Source: Arthrobotrys musiformis
Lineage: Eukaryota; Ascomycota; Orbiliomycetes; Orbiliales; Orbiliaceae
Direction of reading: 5' to 3'
DNA: 64,000 bases
NCBI GenBank assembly: GCA_036971715.1
Contig: JAVHJL010000002.1
Span: 3,132,501 to 3,196,500, forward strand
Under the pieces are notes generated by a model. That model did no database searches, was not told the origin of the DNA, and worked only from the letters and a program-made list of their open reading frames with translations. A program made the position numbers and the translations under genes. Each line of letters starts with the position of its first letter. Within the stretch, counting starts at the first letter, position 1. Below, one piece after another: positions 22,301-34,878 of this stretch.

Positions 22301-25300
22301 ATGCCTGCTCAAATCAAATAATCTTGTATCATACCTTCCCCGGCCTTGCAATTGTCGTCAGAAGGCTGGTGGGTGTGAACGTGGATGTGGAGTTTCGCCT
22401 CCATCAATTGACAAAAACAGCCTGACATCTCCAGCTTCCCCGTTCCATCAGGCTATTCTTCCTAACTTCGGTAAGGACATACGGCTCTCAAGGTCAAGCT
22501 CAAGCTTTAACAAGACCTGTACGATGGGATGAAAGCGGGGGGGGCAAAACTTACCTTGTAGGTCCTGTCATACCCGGCTCCATTGTCCTTAAGCTTCGAT
22601 CTCGAGCCATCTTCCCAATCAAACCCAATTGTCCTCTATCGTGCCCGCCAGCGAATTGCTGACCTATAATACAGACTTTCATAATCTCCGCACCAAGAGG
22701 ATGACGCCCTAAACATTTTGGAAGCCTAAAACCCCAATTCGAGCAACTTTGCAGGTTTTAGACCCCCCAGATATAATCAATTAATCGGAGCTATCGAACA
22801 TGCAAACTATGTGAAAATGTCCCACTGCATTTGCATGAAAAAAAAAAAAAAGGCCTGCCGGTCTTTTGAGTTCCAACCATTCAAAATTCTAGCCCTTCCC
22901 TTGCCATGCAAGAAGGTTTGATTTCTTGGGAGCTTCTAATGTCCGCGGACGATTCCTGTTTCTTTTCGCGCTCGCACACGTGGAGAGCGCCAATTAATTG
23001 CTCTCCACCTCGTCGAACTGCCAAATGCAGCTCGATCTCTCATACACACAAGCTCAGCTATTTACTTAGCTACCATCCATCCTACAGATCATACATCCTC
23101 GGTAGTCTTGATTAGGATCGATTGTTCTACAACATCATCATCACATCGATTTCTACTGGGGTATCGGCGCCATGTTATACAGCAGAGCATCGATGAACTG
23201 CATATTCGACTATCTCCACCAACCTAAGGGCCAGAATCCATTCCACTGACAGCTGGCACAACAGAATTGGAAAGAAAGAAAGCAAGAGTGAAAAATCAAG
23301 CACGCAAAAGCGCCACTTTGTGCGATCGTGCACAATAACTCCGCTAGATTAGGCAATCGCATTCGTGAGTGTAGACCACATGAAACGAGATGCCGGCCAA
23401 CATTTGTGGAGATATCATATCTACCAGTTACTATGATTCTGTCTGTGCTTGGAGCTTAATTAAAATCCCTGGCAAGAAAGGGAAAAGTAAAAATTCGACT
23501 GATAAGGTACCCCATTGTCCGACATGATAAGCTTAACGCCTGACCTCAAGCCGCCTTAGTTATTATGCTACATACGGACTCATGAGTGTATCTTATCTTG
23601 TTTTGAATAGATCATATGAAGGCGAGAGCACTTTAGTCGGCGTTATCCTAAACGAGAGACCATTCGCAAAATTTGGGGTTTATGTAAACATCCCATTCCG
23701 TCGAAAGACCTGCATGAACCGTCGAAGCCCGAAGCTAATACCCCCAACTGGAGCTACTGTTCTAGTGACTAGCCCATCCAAAAGTCCGGCCATCGTCAAC
23801 CACGTCCGGCGCCCCGGAAAGAACCAAGTGAAAAGAAAAATTGAAAAATTCGAATTTTCGTGCCTTTCGACCAAAAAGACCATGGTTTCTGGATATTCTT
23901 CTTTAGTAATCGTAAATTCCAGGTGCAGAGAGCAAAGAAAATTATTTTTGCACAGGGGATCGCAATTGCAGAATACGAATTTTCAATCACCCCCAAGAGA
24001 GAGAGCTCTCCGGCGCCTGCAAGAAAGGGAAAAAAAGAACCTGCTGCGCTGTGCTTCTGCTGCATATTCGTCTACAAAACCACTAGAACTACATCCAATT
24101 CGTGTTCCCAAAATCTGCACCTTCGACAGCAATTGCTTCCCATTCGGCGAACCGGAAAGATTGGAAGTATGCCCATCCATGTAATTCGACCGGGGCATGC
24201 AGCGCTATCCCTCCCCTTGCTTCTTTTTCCACGGACCCAACAGATCCTTTTGGTTTTTCCCCTCCGTCTCTCACGATCTGCCCCAGGTCTACAGAAAAAT
24301 CTTTCGAGAAAGAAATGCATCAGGCAGGTCAACAACAATACCCTCCCATATTCTTCTGCATAGATCTAGAAAGAAGGGTAGAAAAAAAAAACTCTTTCAC
24401 GAGCAAAGCTAGCCTTCGAGATAGTTTAGTACAAAGAGTCATGATGTCATCATTTTGCAAGGTTCTAGACTTCGAAAAGTCGTTCCTCGTATGATTTCTC
24501 TCGCACTTTTTGTTCGCTTCTCTTCCTTCAATGATTTGGTGTAACTCTGGATCCATGGAGGCAGAACTTTGAGCAGTAATCGCTCATATGGAATTGATTC
24601 CCGGCGGCCACATGTTTTCAGAATCACCGCACAGCATTCCTCAGCCCCAGATCGAAACTCTTCGGATGAAAAAAAAAAAGGTTTTTTAGTCTCGCGCCAT
24701 AAAAACAAAAACAAAGGTTTTTTTGATTCACTTGCCACTATCAGTAAAACAAAACGACGATGCAGAAGGAAGGAAAAACACGGCTTGCCGCAGGCGATTG
24801 GATCAGTCTTTGCTAATAAAAACAGATCTTCAGTCTTCCTGAGGCTAGTGAGCCCCACGTGCCACGTTTTTCTTTGTTCTCTCAAGATCTCCTCTTTTTC
24901 GTCAGAGCAGAGCTTGATATCCAATCCAATAGCTTCCGGCTAGCTATCCTCTCCTCCAAGCTAAGCCGGCAATTTTCAAGCCGAGGGTTTTGCTACTCAA
25001 ACGGGTAAAACAAAACCTATTATCGTGCATATCGACGACGAATACAGCGAAGTTTTCTGGGAGAAAAAAAAAAAAAAAAAAAAAAAAGCGGCCAGAAGAG
25101 AAAATGTGCTGCTTGCAGTGCCATGCTCCACATCTCCCTTTTTCTGGTTTTCCTCAAACGAGACGGGTTCCTTTTCTCCTTTACGATAAACGGTGGGGTA
25201 TCAGCAATGCGGTTTAGGCAATTGGAACAAGGACTCCGGTAAACGGATTCCGAAAGCTAAGAACTGAGCCAAGTTTTGATATACACGGAATTTTAGAGTC

Positions 25301-25700
25301 AAGTGAGTTCGAGATTTCCTTTTTGCTGCGTAATAGACCTCTTAACGTTGGGGATCATCAATGCAGCCGGGGTCGTTCGCAGGAGTACATTTTCGTTCGC
25401 GAGAGCTTGGTACCTCGCGATCTGATACTTCCACGGTTACCGAACCATCGGAAAAGAAAAACTTTCAGAACGACAATTGTAGCCTCGGATGATCTTTGCG
25501 TGAGAGAATTCAAAGCGGGCGCCGTAACTTTCGGAACTCGGAACCTTTCGTAGTTCATAAAAAAAAAATTCTTTTTCCTACTAGAACAACTTCTTCCGTC
25601 ATTGCGATCCTTTTTTTTTTGTTAAAAAAAAAAAAAGAGCTATAAGTGATGCACGCATGACGAAACAATAGGATGTCAATGAGAGGGGTAAGCTTTTTAA
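22301..25700. other. 3.4 kb region rich in A/T homopolymer runs, no gene seen
   Basis: Frames of up to 200 codons overlap on both strands between 23.6 and 24.9 kb (for example 23582-24184 plus and 24439-24924 minus). None has a recognisable motif, a consistent splice pattern or a leader like those of the real genes. Homopolymer runs are common, including poly(A) at 25064-25087 and runs near 22838, 24668, 25560, 25611 and 25626. This may be decayed repetitive DNA, but I cannot name an element. Confidence 0.4.
25064..25087. repeat. Poly(A) run of 24
   Basis: Twenty-four consecutive A residues on the plus strand, read directly. It could be a plain slippage tract or the tail of a decayed retroelement or retrocopy. 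I see no target-site duplication or coding remnant next to it. Confidence 0.9.
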
Positions 25701-28700
25701 ATGTAATAATTTTATTTATAAAAAACAGCTATCGAGCGTGAAATGGAATGGAGGAGGTGGTTGCATAATTATAACAGCCCGTGATATTGGGCTTCGTTAT
25801 ATCGTGAGAATGCAAATCAATGCAGGAAGCATATTCTGAAAAAACAATAAAAACATCGAACAGCGACATCATATGACAGACGGAAAATCTTGAAATCACT
25901 TGATTGCGCACAGTAACGAAAGGTCCAGGGGAGCATTTTATTCGGCATTCACTCGTCGCCGTTCGTTGAAAAGTCCATGAAACCCGACGTCTTCAAGGAG
26001 AAGATTCCTGACGTCATCCGGATGCCATGACATAATTCCACATTCAACATTCACATCAGCGAAAACCACCACACTCGAGTATTTCTCTCCTTTTCAAATG
26101 AAGAATAAGGGGTTTTCTAATTTGCGTCTATAGAAGAATCATAAATTCGTAAAAGAGGGGGTATTAGTACCTATGGGTCCAGGAACCCGCAATAATATGC
26201 ATGAGCATGTAACAAAAAAAATGATAAGAGAATTTTATACATATTAAAATACCTCCCGGGCAGCCGCTTCCAGACCTGTCATCTGCCGCACCTCGGCGCA
26301 TTTCCCAGTTCCTTGGATCGACCTCCAGCCAGGTTATGGTTCTTCCCTTGGATTTTTTGCTTTCCTATGCGGGTCTCCGTCATTGACATCTGATCCGTCG
26401 CTTAAGCTAAGTGGCACGTTGTAACGTTGCCGCGCACACAGGGTACCATCTAGCTCTAGATTCTCTCCCTTTCTTTCCTTTTTAGCTTGTGACGGTAACG
26501 TTGACAGGAGGTCGTTGCCGAGCTAGTCTAAATTGCTTTCTGTGTTTTGAAAGGTCTTAAGGGTTTCATTGGCTTGTAGCACTGCTACTATCGTTAGCTG
26601 CTGGAAACGTGACATGCATGAGGTTCCGTTTTGGGATATCTCGATATGTAGACGTCGGTTGACAGTGAAGATCTTACGCAGCGCGAGCCCACTTATGGCT
26701 ATCGGATCGAGGTCCAAGACCCCGATAAAGCGTAATTTATTGGTATGTCTGACAAAAAAAAAAAAGGCCAGCCACTATCACAAGTTCAATTATGCTTTGA
26801 AGAAGTAATGGCATTTGCTCCGACCATTCTGCTGACATGCAGATTACCCTATACGCTGTAAATTACTAAAATACCACGTAATACAACGCAAAAAGCGAAT
26901 TTTAGAAAGGAATATCCTACTATAGAGCGACGGGCTCGAGGAGGCCAGTAGCGTATTGTAAACCTATAGGCCTAGCAAGATGTGCGTTATAGTTAATACC
27001 GCAGGGGCAGCTGTTATCGCCTTACAAGAACCCACAGTACCGCCAGTGTATCTTACTAGTGACGGACACAGGCCTAGCTTCTTGCTGTGTAACATTACTC
27101 TCTCCATATCCTTGATCCATGCATTTTGTGATTGTGGCTAGGTGTTGAGACGGTTGAGGTAAGATTATAAGCTGATACATATATTACCCTCACGGCGAAC
27201 GTCGCGCGCTATAACATCTTAAAGTCTTACCGGCAAGATATTAAAAAGCAGTCAATCGGGTCTCAAATACATGTATATTGATAGCTGGCCAATGTCGTTG
27301 CTCCTTATATCCATTTTCTGACGACGATATGGCTAAATCTCATCTCACACCCAGAAGTCGCTAAAACCACCCGAGAATAATATATCATCCGATTACCATC
27401 AATTGCAAGATGCCCTGTATATGCACCCCACTGAGGCTTCCTACGTGTCTTAAAGATACGCTCCTCAGAACACATGTTTTGATGCCCTAAGATAATCAAT
27501 GAATTGCCACGTGTCTATATGAATGTTGATAGGTGCTAGTCAGTCATTATCAAGTACACTAATGTTGCTGCGAAGTCAGCCACCCAGATATGAGACAAGG
27601 TGTCGGAAACCCGGTGGGGATTTGATACTATATGATCATGATAAACAGGTAAATTCCATCTTCGCAGATTGCAATGCTATTTGGACGGTCGCGGAACTAT
27701 ATGCACAAGAAGGTAAGTTCCCGAGGTATTAGCGACGTAAGCACGGAATATGCGTTTTAGAGGAAGATATGTCTAACCGAAGATTTGGTAGTCGATTATA
27801 TATGCTCGGTAATGGATGTCTCTTAGGTCTTAAGACAGGTTTTAATTCTGCCATGGAGGAGAGTGAGGGTATTGCTAGCAACATGTGAATGGCTTCCAAG
27901 TCAGTCACATAAAAACCCAGTCTCGAGACCACAGGCACTAGGTCCTACCCCCATGTACGCTCTTTTGTGTACAAAAAGCAAAGTGGAGCACGGTGTTCAA
28001 TAATTAACAAAAGATTTTTAAAAAAACCAGGCGGAACAACGATGTCTCAAAGAATTCTGCATTGAGACAATCGTTGAGGAATTTCTAGTACCTGTACCTG
28101 AATGCATGGAGAAGGTACGAAGATGTGTAGACTTGTATCTAGTACTACCAAGCCACAGAAACCCGTTTGGATTTATCCTTTGGGATACATCTCAGAACTC
28201 GGTCAAAGTTCTGATTATAAAATTTCTGTTCAGCCCTAAAATTCAAGCCCCGCACTTAAGCTGATTTAGGCTTGAGAACCACAATACATCGACGTTTGTG
28301 CACCACCACTACATGGTAAAACGATATTGCGGCTCGGATTTAACGAGCGAATCGTTGCGTCAGCTCAGCCGCACGAAGCCTATACTCCATGCGGGTTTAT
28401 CTTAAAAAACTGAACCCTTGACGTGATGCATTGGCCCACATGCGCATGCCATCTACATGCATAGCCACAGATTGATTTGATATGTATCAAGTTTCAGTTG
28501 TGGCTGCTTAGATGTGGCGGTCAAAACTGCATTCCTCATTCTTTTAGTCAACGAAATCAAAATTTCTACCAGCTTTCGCCTTTTCTGCGCAACTGTCGCC
28601 ATTCCACTAGAATAAATTAATCCTTGCAGCGGTATTGAACTCGGATTTAACTGATTTCTTAAGAATAAGCACTAGGTTTTTCTTTTCACCTCCCCTAAAA

Positions 28701-29603
28701 AGGCGATATGAAAGAATGGGCCACATGCTTCCATGGCCATGGCCATGCAATGATAGTTTGAGACCCAGACCTGGACACATGCCGCATCGCCCCATGCTCA
28801 AATACCACAATTTCAACGCTTAAATATCGGTATTAGGAACAAATTCCATCCCTTCAATCCCAGCATTTCAGGTCCTATAGGTAATATATTCAGCAATGAA
28901 ACACCATAGATCTTCACATACCGTTATATATTTCCATTGTTAGATTCGAAACGCAGCCGACAGTCTTCCCTCCCTCGAAATGCGATCTATACACGTTGAC
29001 AGGATGATTCAATGCCCATATGTTCACACGTGCCCGCACCGTGCCTTCATTAACCTGTTGCTGCCACCCCCCCATGGCCTGTGGTACAATGGAATATTCC
29101 AAACCAAAATACCGATACATTCTAATAGTCCCTAGAATTTATTCACCATGGCAAATAACATTGTCTATTGTGTATCTAGCTGTTGGATTCCGCAATATAG
29201 TCTGTAATGGCCCCCGATAGATCTAACTTGAATCTCATCAGTTATCTTCCTATTTCCATCTCATGACATGAATAACATCGTTCACTCATTAAAAGTGAAT
29301 TCGTAATTTTGTTCTTGTTCTTTCGCTATCGTCTTTTTCCCATTCAGTTTTCTCATTCAAAAATCCACGATATCGCCAGGCCGGATTGGTTTTTTGTTAT
29401 TTCCGGCTTGCGCTGCCAGCGGTGAACCCTTCTACCGCCAACTTTGCGAGGCCGACATTGTGAATTCTATGGGAGTTACTCTGTAGACGGTTCACTCTAA
29501 TAACCAGCTTCAATCGGTTCGCGGGCTTGGTTGATATAGGTCCTTAGTTTTTTTTCTTCCTTCTCCTATACCCGGCTTTGTCACCTGGTTACTCAATCGA
29601 CCA
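25701..29603. other. 3.9 kb intergenic region, no gene seen
   Basis: Only scattered short frames occur. A perfect TGACGTCA (CRE-type) octamer is at 26009-26016. A GGCCAT repeat (CCATGGCCATGGCCATG) is at about 28732-28748. The final few hundred bases are the promoter side of the membrane-protein gene that starts at 29604. Confidence 0.4.
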
Positions 29604-32600
29604 ATGAATGTACTACATAACCGACAGGATGGGGATAGGCCCATGGGGCCGATTGACAGAAGGGCGCCTATCCAAACCATCATAGTTGATTCGGAGGAGT
29701 TCGACCGGATTACCAGAGAAGGAGTCGGCCCGGCGAACCTTGCTAGTAAGTTTTACTCCAAAGCATCCCAAGTCAAACCCCAAGCCAATATTTCTTACTA
29801 ATAAATAATTCGTAGGTATGGTAAATACTACAGGACAACCGACTACCCTCTCAACGGTCCCTCGCGCAAAGTCTGCTAGTTCCTCAGAAAGACGTGGAGG
29901 GACTACACGGAGTGTCACTGTAAAAACACCAGAAAGCAAACCGGCTCTCCCGATTTCTGAGCCGACAACGAGGGTAATAACCACCACCGCTAGTTTTACA
30001 CATGCACACTCAATTACATCTCCCCATTCGCATCCAACTTCAAAACAGAGTCAAGTGCGTCAAGGTACACCCACTACTTCTATTGCTCACCAAACCCAAA
30101 CATCTGCATATTCAGCGCCCGAAAACCAGCAGCAAGATCACGTAGCTGGTATCGTGGTGGGGCTTGTGGCTGCCGGAATTACCTCAACAATCGTTTTGCT
30201 AGTTGGGCTCTTCTTCTTCTGTAGGTACAGGAGAAGGAGAGATGCGGCCAAGGGTGAAGCAGGTGAAGCAAGTAGGAAGTCTGGAGGGTTTGGGCGAAGT
30301 GCGAAGAGAAGTTCGTCCCAGAATAGTGCTGGAAGCGGGAGAAAACTGTTGGTCAGGACTACAACAAGGGAGAAGAATGACGGGAGCGACGACGTAAGTT
30401 TACAAGTTTTTCTTAATTTCAATACGCCCAAACTAACGCGCAATGTTTAGGAGCATTGGAAGCCGGATGAGAAGGTCCACTACCCACCGTACCAGCACAT
30501 CCCCAGGAATTTAGGGAGTGACCTTGCTCTTAACTCAGACCAATGTGACCGTACAACCAGAGCTGTTAGTCCAAGTTCTGCGGATATCCCACTTCCAGAG
30601 CTTCCTATTCGGCCTCCCACAATAGAAATCAGGAACCCGGCCTTAAGGCACAGGCCGAGTCTTCCGATTGAGCTTCGACCTTTCAGTGCGTCCTCTCAAC
30701 CTGTTGCTGGACTCACTCGTCCCAAAACCGCCTATGGCAACAATGGTTCGGGAAGATACAGTATGGCACCGCCAACCAAAAGCGAATGTAAAGTGCGACG
30801 AAGCAGCACCAAGACACATAAAAAGCCATCGGGCCCTGATGGGAGCCCCCGAGGGAGAGCTTATACGTTGAACAGGATCGAAAATCCAGAGAGACTTGCC
30901 CCCCTCGTTCGAACTGCTGATATGTTCTCCTCCTCCCGGTCCCCATCCCTCCCGCCAACCCCAGGTTTGAGCCGGAGAGCATCAACATCATCTCAACGGT
31001 ACTCTATATTCCCAAAGGGAGAGAGACGAGGCTCATTTGAAGTATCCACGGCCAGTAACTCCAATAACGGGAAACCGGCTGGTCTTCACATTCACGGGCC
31101 CGGTGGTGCGAACACACTTCGACCAGGCGTTTCACGGGCCGCAAGTTACAAAAGTCTCCGGGAAGATGCCTCCGGAATTCCAACCGTTTGGATGAACGGT
31201 GCCGAAAGCCCTAAGGCAAGCCCCACACGTGCTCGAGCGGAAGGTGACAGTGGCCCACCACCCAAGCTTGAAGCTCTTCCAGTCCCACCAACCTCAAGGA
31301 GATCCGGGAAGCTTCAAATCACCATTCCAGAGTCTCCAATTGATGGTACCATGAGAAGTGTGTCTACAACAAATAGCTCTATCCTGGATACCTTCAAACG
31401 CAGCTCAGGGCCATTGCCTCTACCTGAGAAGTCGCCTCTGAGGCCAACCTCCCCGGGATATTCTATTAAATCAATCTCAACTTCCGCGACAGGGCCCTCC
31501 TCTCCATGCCCAACGGAAGATTACAATTCCGATGCTACAGAACCTGGAAAACCACGTAGAGTACGTCGCCGGAACACTGGTTTCAGGGCTGCTCGTTCAC
31601 CCGTGGGGCCGCCTCCTCCAGCTCTTCCAGCCCTCCCTACCCCCACGATCGCCCTCACCCAGGAAGTCCCACAAGACAATGCCAGTGATGAGGCTATTAC
31701 GGACGAGTCAAGTTCTCGAAATACAATGTCTTTAGGGACTTGGAGCCAAATTACCTCTATAGCCAACACATATAAGGGATCCCGGCCACATTCCTACAGC
31801 ACGAATACTACATTGTCAATGCTATCCCTGGGAATGAAGGAGAAAACAAACGTGAGATTTTCTGCCTCTCCAACGTGCGAAATATCCGATTCTGGTAAAT
31901 TAGCCGCTTCGAGCAGAGACAGTTATATGCCAAATTCAGGCTCTCAAGCTTCGAGCCAGAGCCCGGAACAGGCCGTGGATTCCTTCTTCCAGGCCACTCA
32001 AGGCGGAAATGAAACCAATCGCCTATCATTGGAAGAGATTGAATATATTGAGCCGCAACTGGCTCGTTGCATCAGTATAACTTCAACCTCTGGGTCGTGC
32101 AGGACCACCATTGAGTTCAAATCCAGCGCCGAAAGCCTTCACCAGAGAATGCTATCCAGAAGCACGATCCGCACAACCGACATGCATCTTGAAGATATTG
32201 ATTTAGAAACTTGCACGGATATCGAAGATGTCACTGCTCCTCATACACTCACCCGTAGCAATTCTACCGCGTCGGGATATCTCTTTCGATATGGAAGACC
32301 AAGCCAGCTTCGGAATACATCTGACGGCATCGATATCGATATGACCAACTCGGCAATATCGAGCACTTACTCCCCGACTTTGTCAATGTATAACTTCTAC
32401 TCGTCAAGCTCTGCTAGATACTCCACAGCAGCCGGCCCCCCATCAACCCGTTCCCCTATCGCAGCTCGTAGAAACAGCATCGTCCCGAACATTAGCATCC
32501 CCCAGCCTCAGTTATATACTCTGCCGAATACCCAACTCGAGGTCAACCACGTCGAAGAATTGATACTCACTTCAGGATCTTCTAACCCTACGGGAGGTTC

Positions 32601-33243
32601 GTTGACATCGGCAACGAGCCCCGTAAGCTTCACAACTGCCAACAGCAGCGAGGCTTCATACTCTCCTCCACTGGACGCCGATATTGGGGCGCCAATTCCG
32701 CTGAATGTGGCTGTTCCAATACCCACCCCACAAATATATTCATCAAGTCAGGAAGACCTTACCCAGATGCACATTCATCCAGCGCTGAGACGCCAGGGTA
32801 GCCACCTAAGCTTCAACCCAGATAAAAGCTACGGCGACCTCAATTCTGCTTTAAGCCTTGCAACCGGACCAGTCCTACTCGGGAAGCCATCGCTAAACAG
32901 CCTCGCAGTTAATAGCTTATTTGGAAGCAGGTTGGAAACACACGGCTTTGGGAGAAGCATGAGTGCGGGAACACTATCTACTCTCGATATGTCCAGCTTC
33001 CGCGACTTGGATGTCGACAAAAGCACGTCGTGCCCAAGTGGCCTACTAGATAGCTCCGACGAGAGCTCCAGTAGCGCTAGCATCCAGAGCAGCGCGGCGA
33101 GCGATGCCGGTGATTCCGAGGCGGGCTCTGTAGTTGAAAAGAGGAGAAGCAGAAGCCTCAGTGCCATTCCATCTTTGAAAAGAAAGAGATCGGATGTTGT
33201 CAAAGATGTGAGGGGAAGATCTAGAGAGAGGAGACTTGTGTAG
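29604..33243 (+). CDS. Single-pass membrane protein with Ser/Thr-rich N-terminal part and very long disordered tail (1170 aa, three exons)
   Basis: Exons are 29604-29745, 29816-30393 and 30451-33243. Both introns are short with GTAAGT donors and branch-like TACTAATA or CTAAC sites. The frame is open throughout after splicing. Residues 49-155 are rich in Thr, Ser and Pro and probably O-glycosylated. A membrane span lies at about 157-183 (VAGIVVGLVAAGITSTIVLL), followed by a basic stop-transfer run (CRYRRRRDAAK). The remaining ~980 residues are Ser/Pro-rich with proline clusters (PPPPALPALPTP) and basic Ser sites (RRRSRSLSAIPSLKRKR, near the C-terminus). This layout recalls fungal surface sensors such as the Wsc/Mid2 class, but no WSC domain is present. 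No signal peptide is visible, so a 5' exon may be missing or the protein may insert as type III. Function unknown. Confidence 0.75.
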
Positions 33244-34238
33244 ATGATGTCAGTAAGGCCCATTTTTTCAATTATTTTGGGCAAGGTAAGAATAGTAGCA
33301 AGCGCCAATATTTCCTTAACATATTCCTTCAGAACTTCGAAATTTCCTTTGTCATTGCCGTGTCCACCGCAAATTCCTTTTTAAGCGCTAGTTCGCAACT
33401 GATCGAACGATTTCCTTATATTCTATCTTCATGCCTCGACGGCTCTCGCATACACCGCATCTTACGTTAATATTTAAAATCCAATCTTGTATCCAATATT
33501 TGTAATTCTTTTTTGTCTATTTTCCAGGCTCCCCTGGGCCGTGTTGCTTTCATTGACGATATCCCGGTGCGAAAGGTTGCCACAGTTTAGTTTCAGCGTT
33601 TTCGAACGATTGCATGTTGACCACGTCTTAGAAAGATGTATATAATAAAAGGTAGCCTGCTAGTACATAAACATTATGCGCTTTCAATTTTGTAATGGAA
33701 GAAGCCCAATACCTAAATATTGGGCCTCGCGCGATATCTCGATGGTTTTTAGAATACACGATGGTCTTACACCGGATGTTAAAATCAAAAAAATTTGCTT
33801 CGTAACAACTAAATTATAAACTTAAGAAAGATAAGGAAAGGAAAGGGAATGAAAAGAAAGAGAATATAGAATGAAGCGGTCTCGAAGGCGCCCACCAATT
33901 CAAAAAAAAAAAAAGGGAGGGGGGGGAAATATGAGGGAAATATGATAAACACAAGTGGGAAGCCAAATAAAGAGAGAGCATAGATTCCAATCTGTTCAGA
34001 CAAATCAATGAAATGCAAAACCACAAGTTCAAAATCGACCGACCTGCTCAAGATATAGCTCCTAAACTAACTGGCATCCACGGCCTCGGACGCATTCCAT
34101 ACCGCTAATATTAAAATTTTGACCTCTGCGCCAAGTGAGAAATATATATAAGGAAAAGAAATAAAAAAACACCTCCAAACTCCTATCGCAAGCCAGTGAA
34201 GCACTAAAACCCGACCTCTTCAATTTATTTCCCTTTGT
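33244..34238. other. Convergent intergenic region, 3' flanks
   Basis: The 1170-aa gene and the first DUF3759 gene converge here. Positions 33704-33725 form a small hairpin. From about 33,825 to 33,925 the plus strand is A/G-rich, which is a pyrimidine-rich 3' flank in the sense of the minus-strand DUF3759 gene. No coding region is seen. Confidence 0.5.
33704..33725. repeat. Inverted repeat: 8-bp stem GCCCAATA, 6-nt loop
   Basis: GCCCAATA, a CCTAAA loop, then TATTGGGC, read directly. It lies 460 bp after the stop codon of the 1170-aa gene and may be in its 3' UTR or act near its 3' end. The role is inferred only from position. Confidence 0.5.
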
Positions 34239-34878
34239 TTACTCCGAGGCTTCTCTTCGATGAAAGTGGTGGCGATGGTGGTGCTTCCGCTCTTCACCAT
34301 TACTGTCTTCATCATGCTCGTATCGATCTTGATACATTTCTTTACTCTTCTCCCTTGCTTCTTCCCTTGCTTTCTCTCTATACTCTTCCCATTTTTCGAC
34401 GCCACGAGTTTCAATCAGTTTATCCGCTTGTGCCGCAGCAAAAGCTGCTAGGAGTTCTTTGGCTAAAGCGTGTGATACCGGACGTCCTTGCTCGCGCTGG
34501 TGTTTCTGAAACTCTCGGAAAGCTGCGAAAGCTGCTGCGCCTGCAAGAAGTTCATGGCTAAAGTTAAAATTGATAACCGTTAGTAGGAAAGTTTTCGCGA
34601 TGTCGATATTGACAGATACGACAACGGTGTCACACCAATCGATATCGAGTTGCATTTAAATGCATATCGACCTCGAATTTTGGATTCGTACCTGAGCCTA
34701 GCATCATGCTGGTGGTGGCCACTTCCTGTTGACTCGTTGTCTGAGTCTTCAATGAATAGGTTAGTTTATAATTTTGTGATATGATGTATACAAAGTATGC
34801 AATCTCCAAGATTAAAATTGGAAGTATCAGAGTATTCACTACAATTAGAATAAACATACCTTCACTATGATGTCCCAT
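34239..34878 (-). CDS. CipC-like DUF3759 protein, copy A (128 aa, three exons)
   Basis: Predicted exons are 34860-34878, 34692-34740 and 34239-34557. The start is MGHHSE and the first intron interrupts a codon as G|AC, as in the other two copies. The second intron falls inside the family hallmark, restoring ARLSHELLAGAAAF. The core continues FREFQKHQREQGRPVSHALA, then KELLAAFAAAQADKLIETRG. This is the signature of the CipC/DUF3759 family, named from the concanamycin-induced protein C of Aspergillus. These are small cytosolic, stress- or antibiotic-responsive proteins of unknown biochemistry. After the core comes a charged helix (EEYREKAREEAREKSKEMY) and a His-rich tail (KHHHRHHFHRREASE). An alternative acceptor 15 nt downstream would remove five residues. 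A TATA box lies 275 bp upstream of the start. Confidence 0.85.

Noticed and set aside
23582..24924. Overlapping frames of 161-200 codons on both strands
   Set aside because: No motif, no splice pattern, biased composition and mutual overlap; treated as chance frames.
25064..25087. Poly(A)24 as the end of a retroelement insertion
   Set aside because: No coding remnant, terminal repeat or target-site duplication next to it; kept only as a homopolymer.
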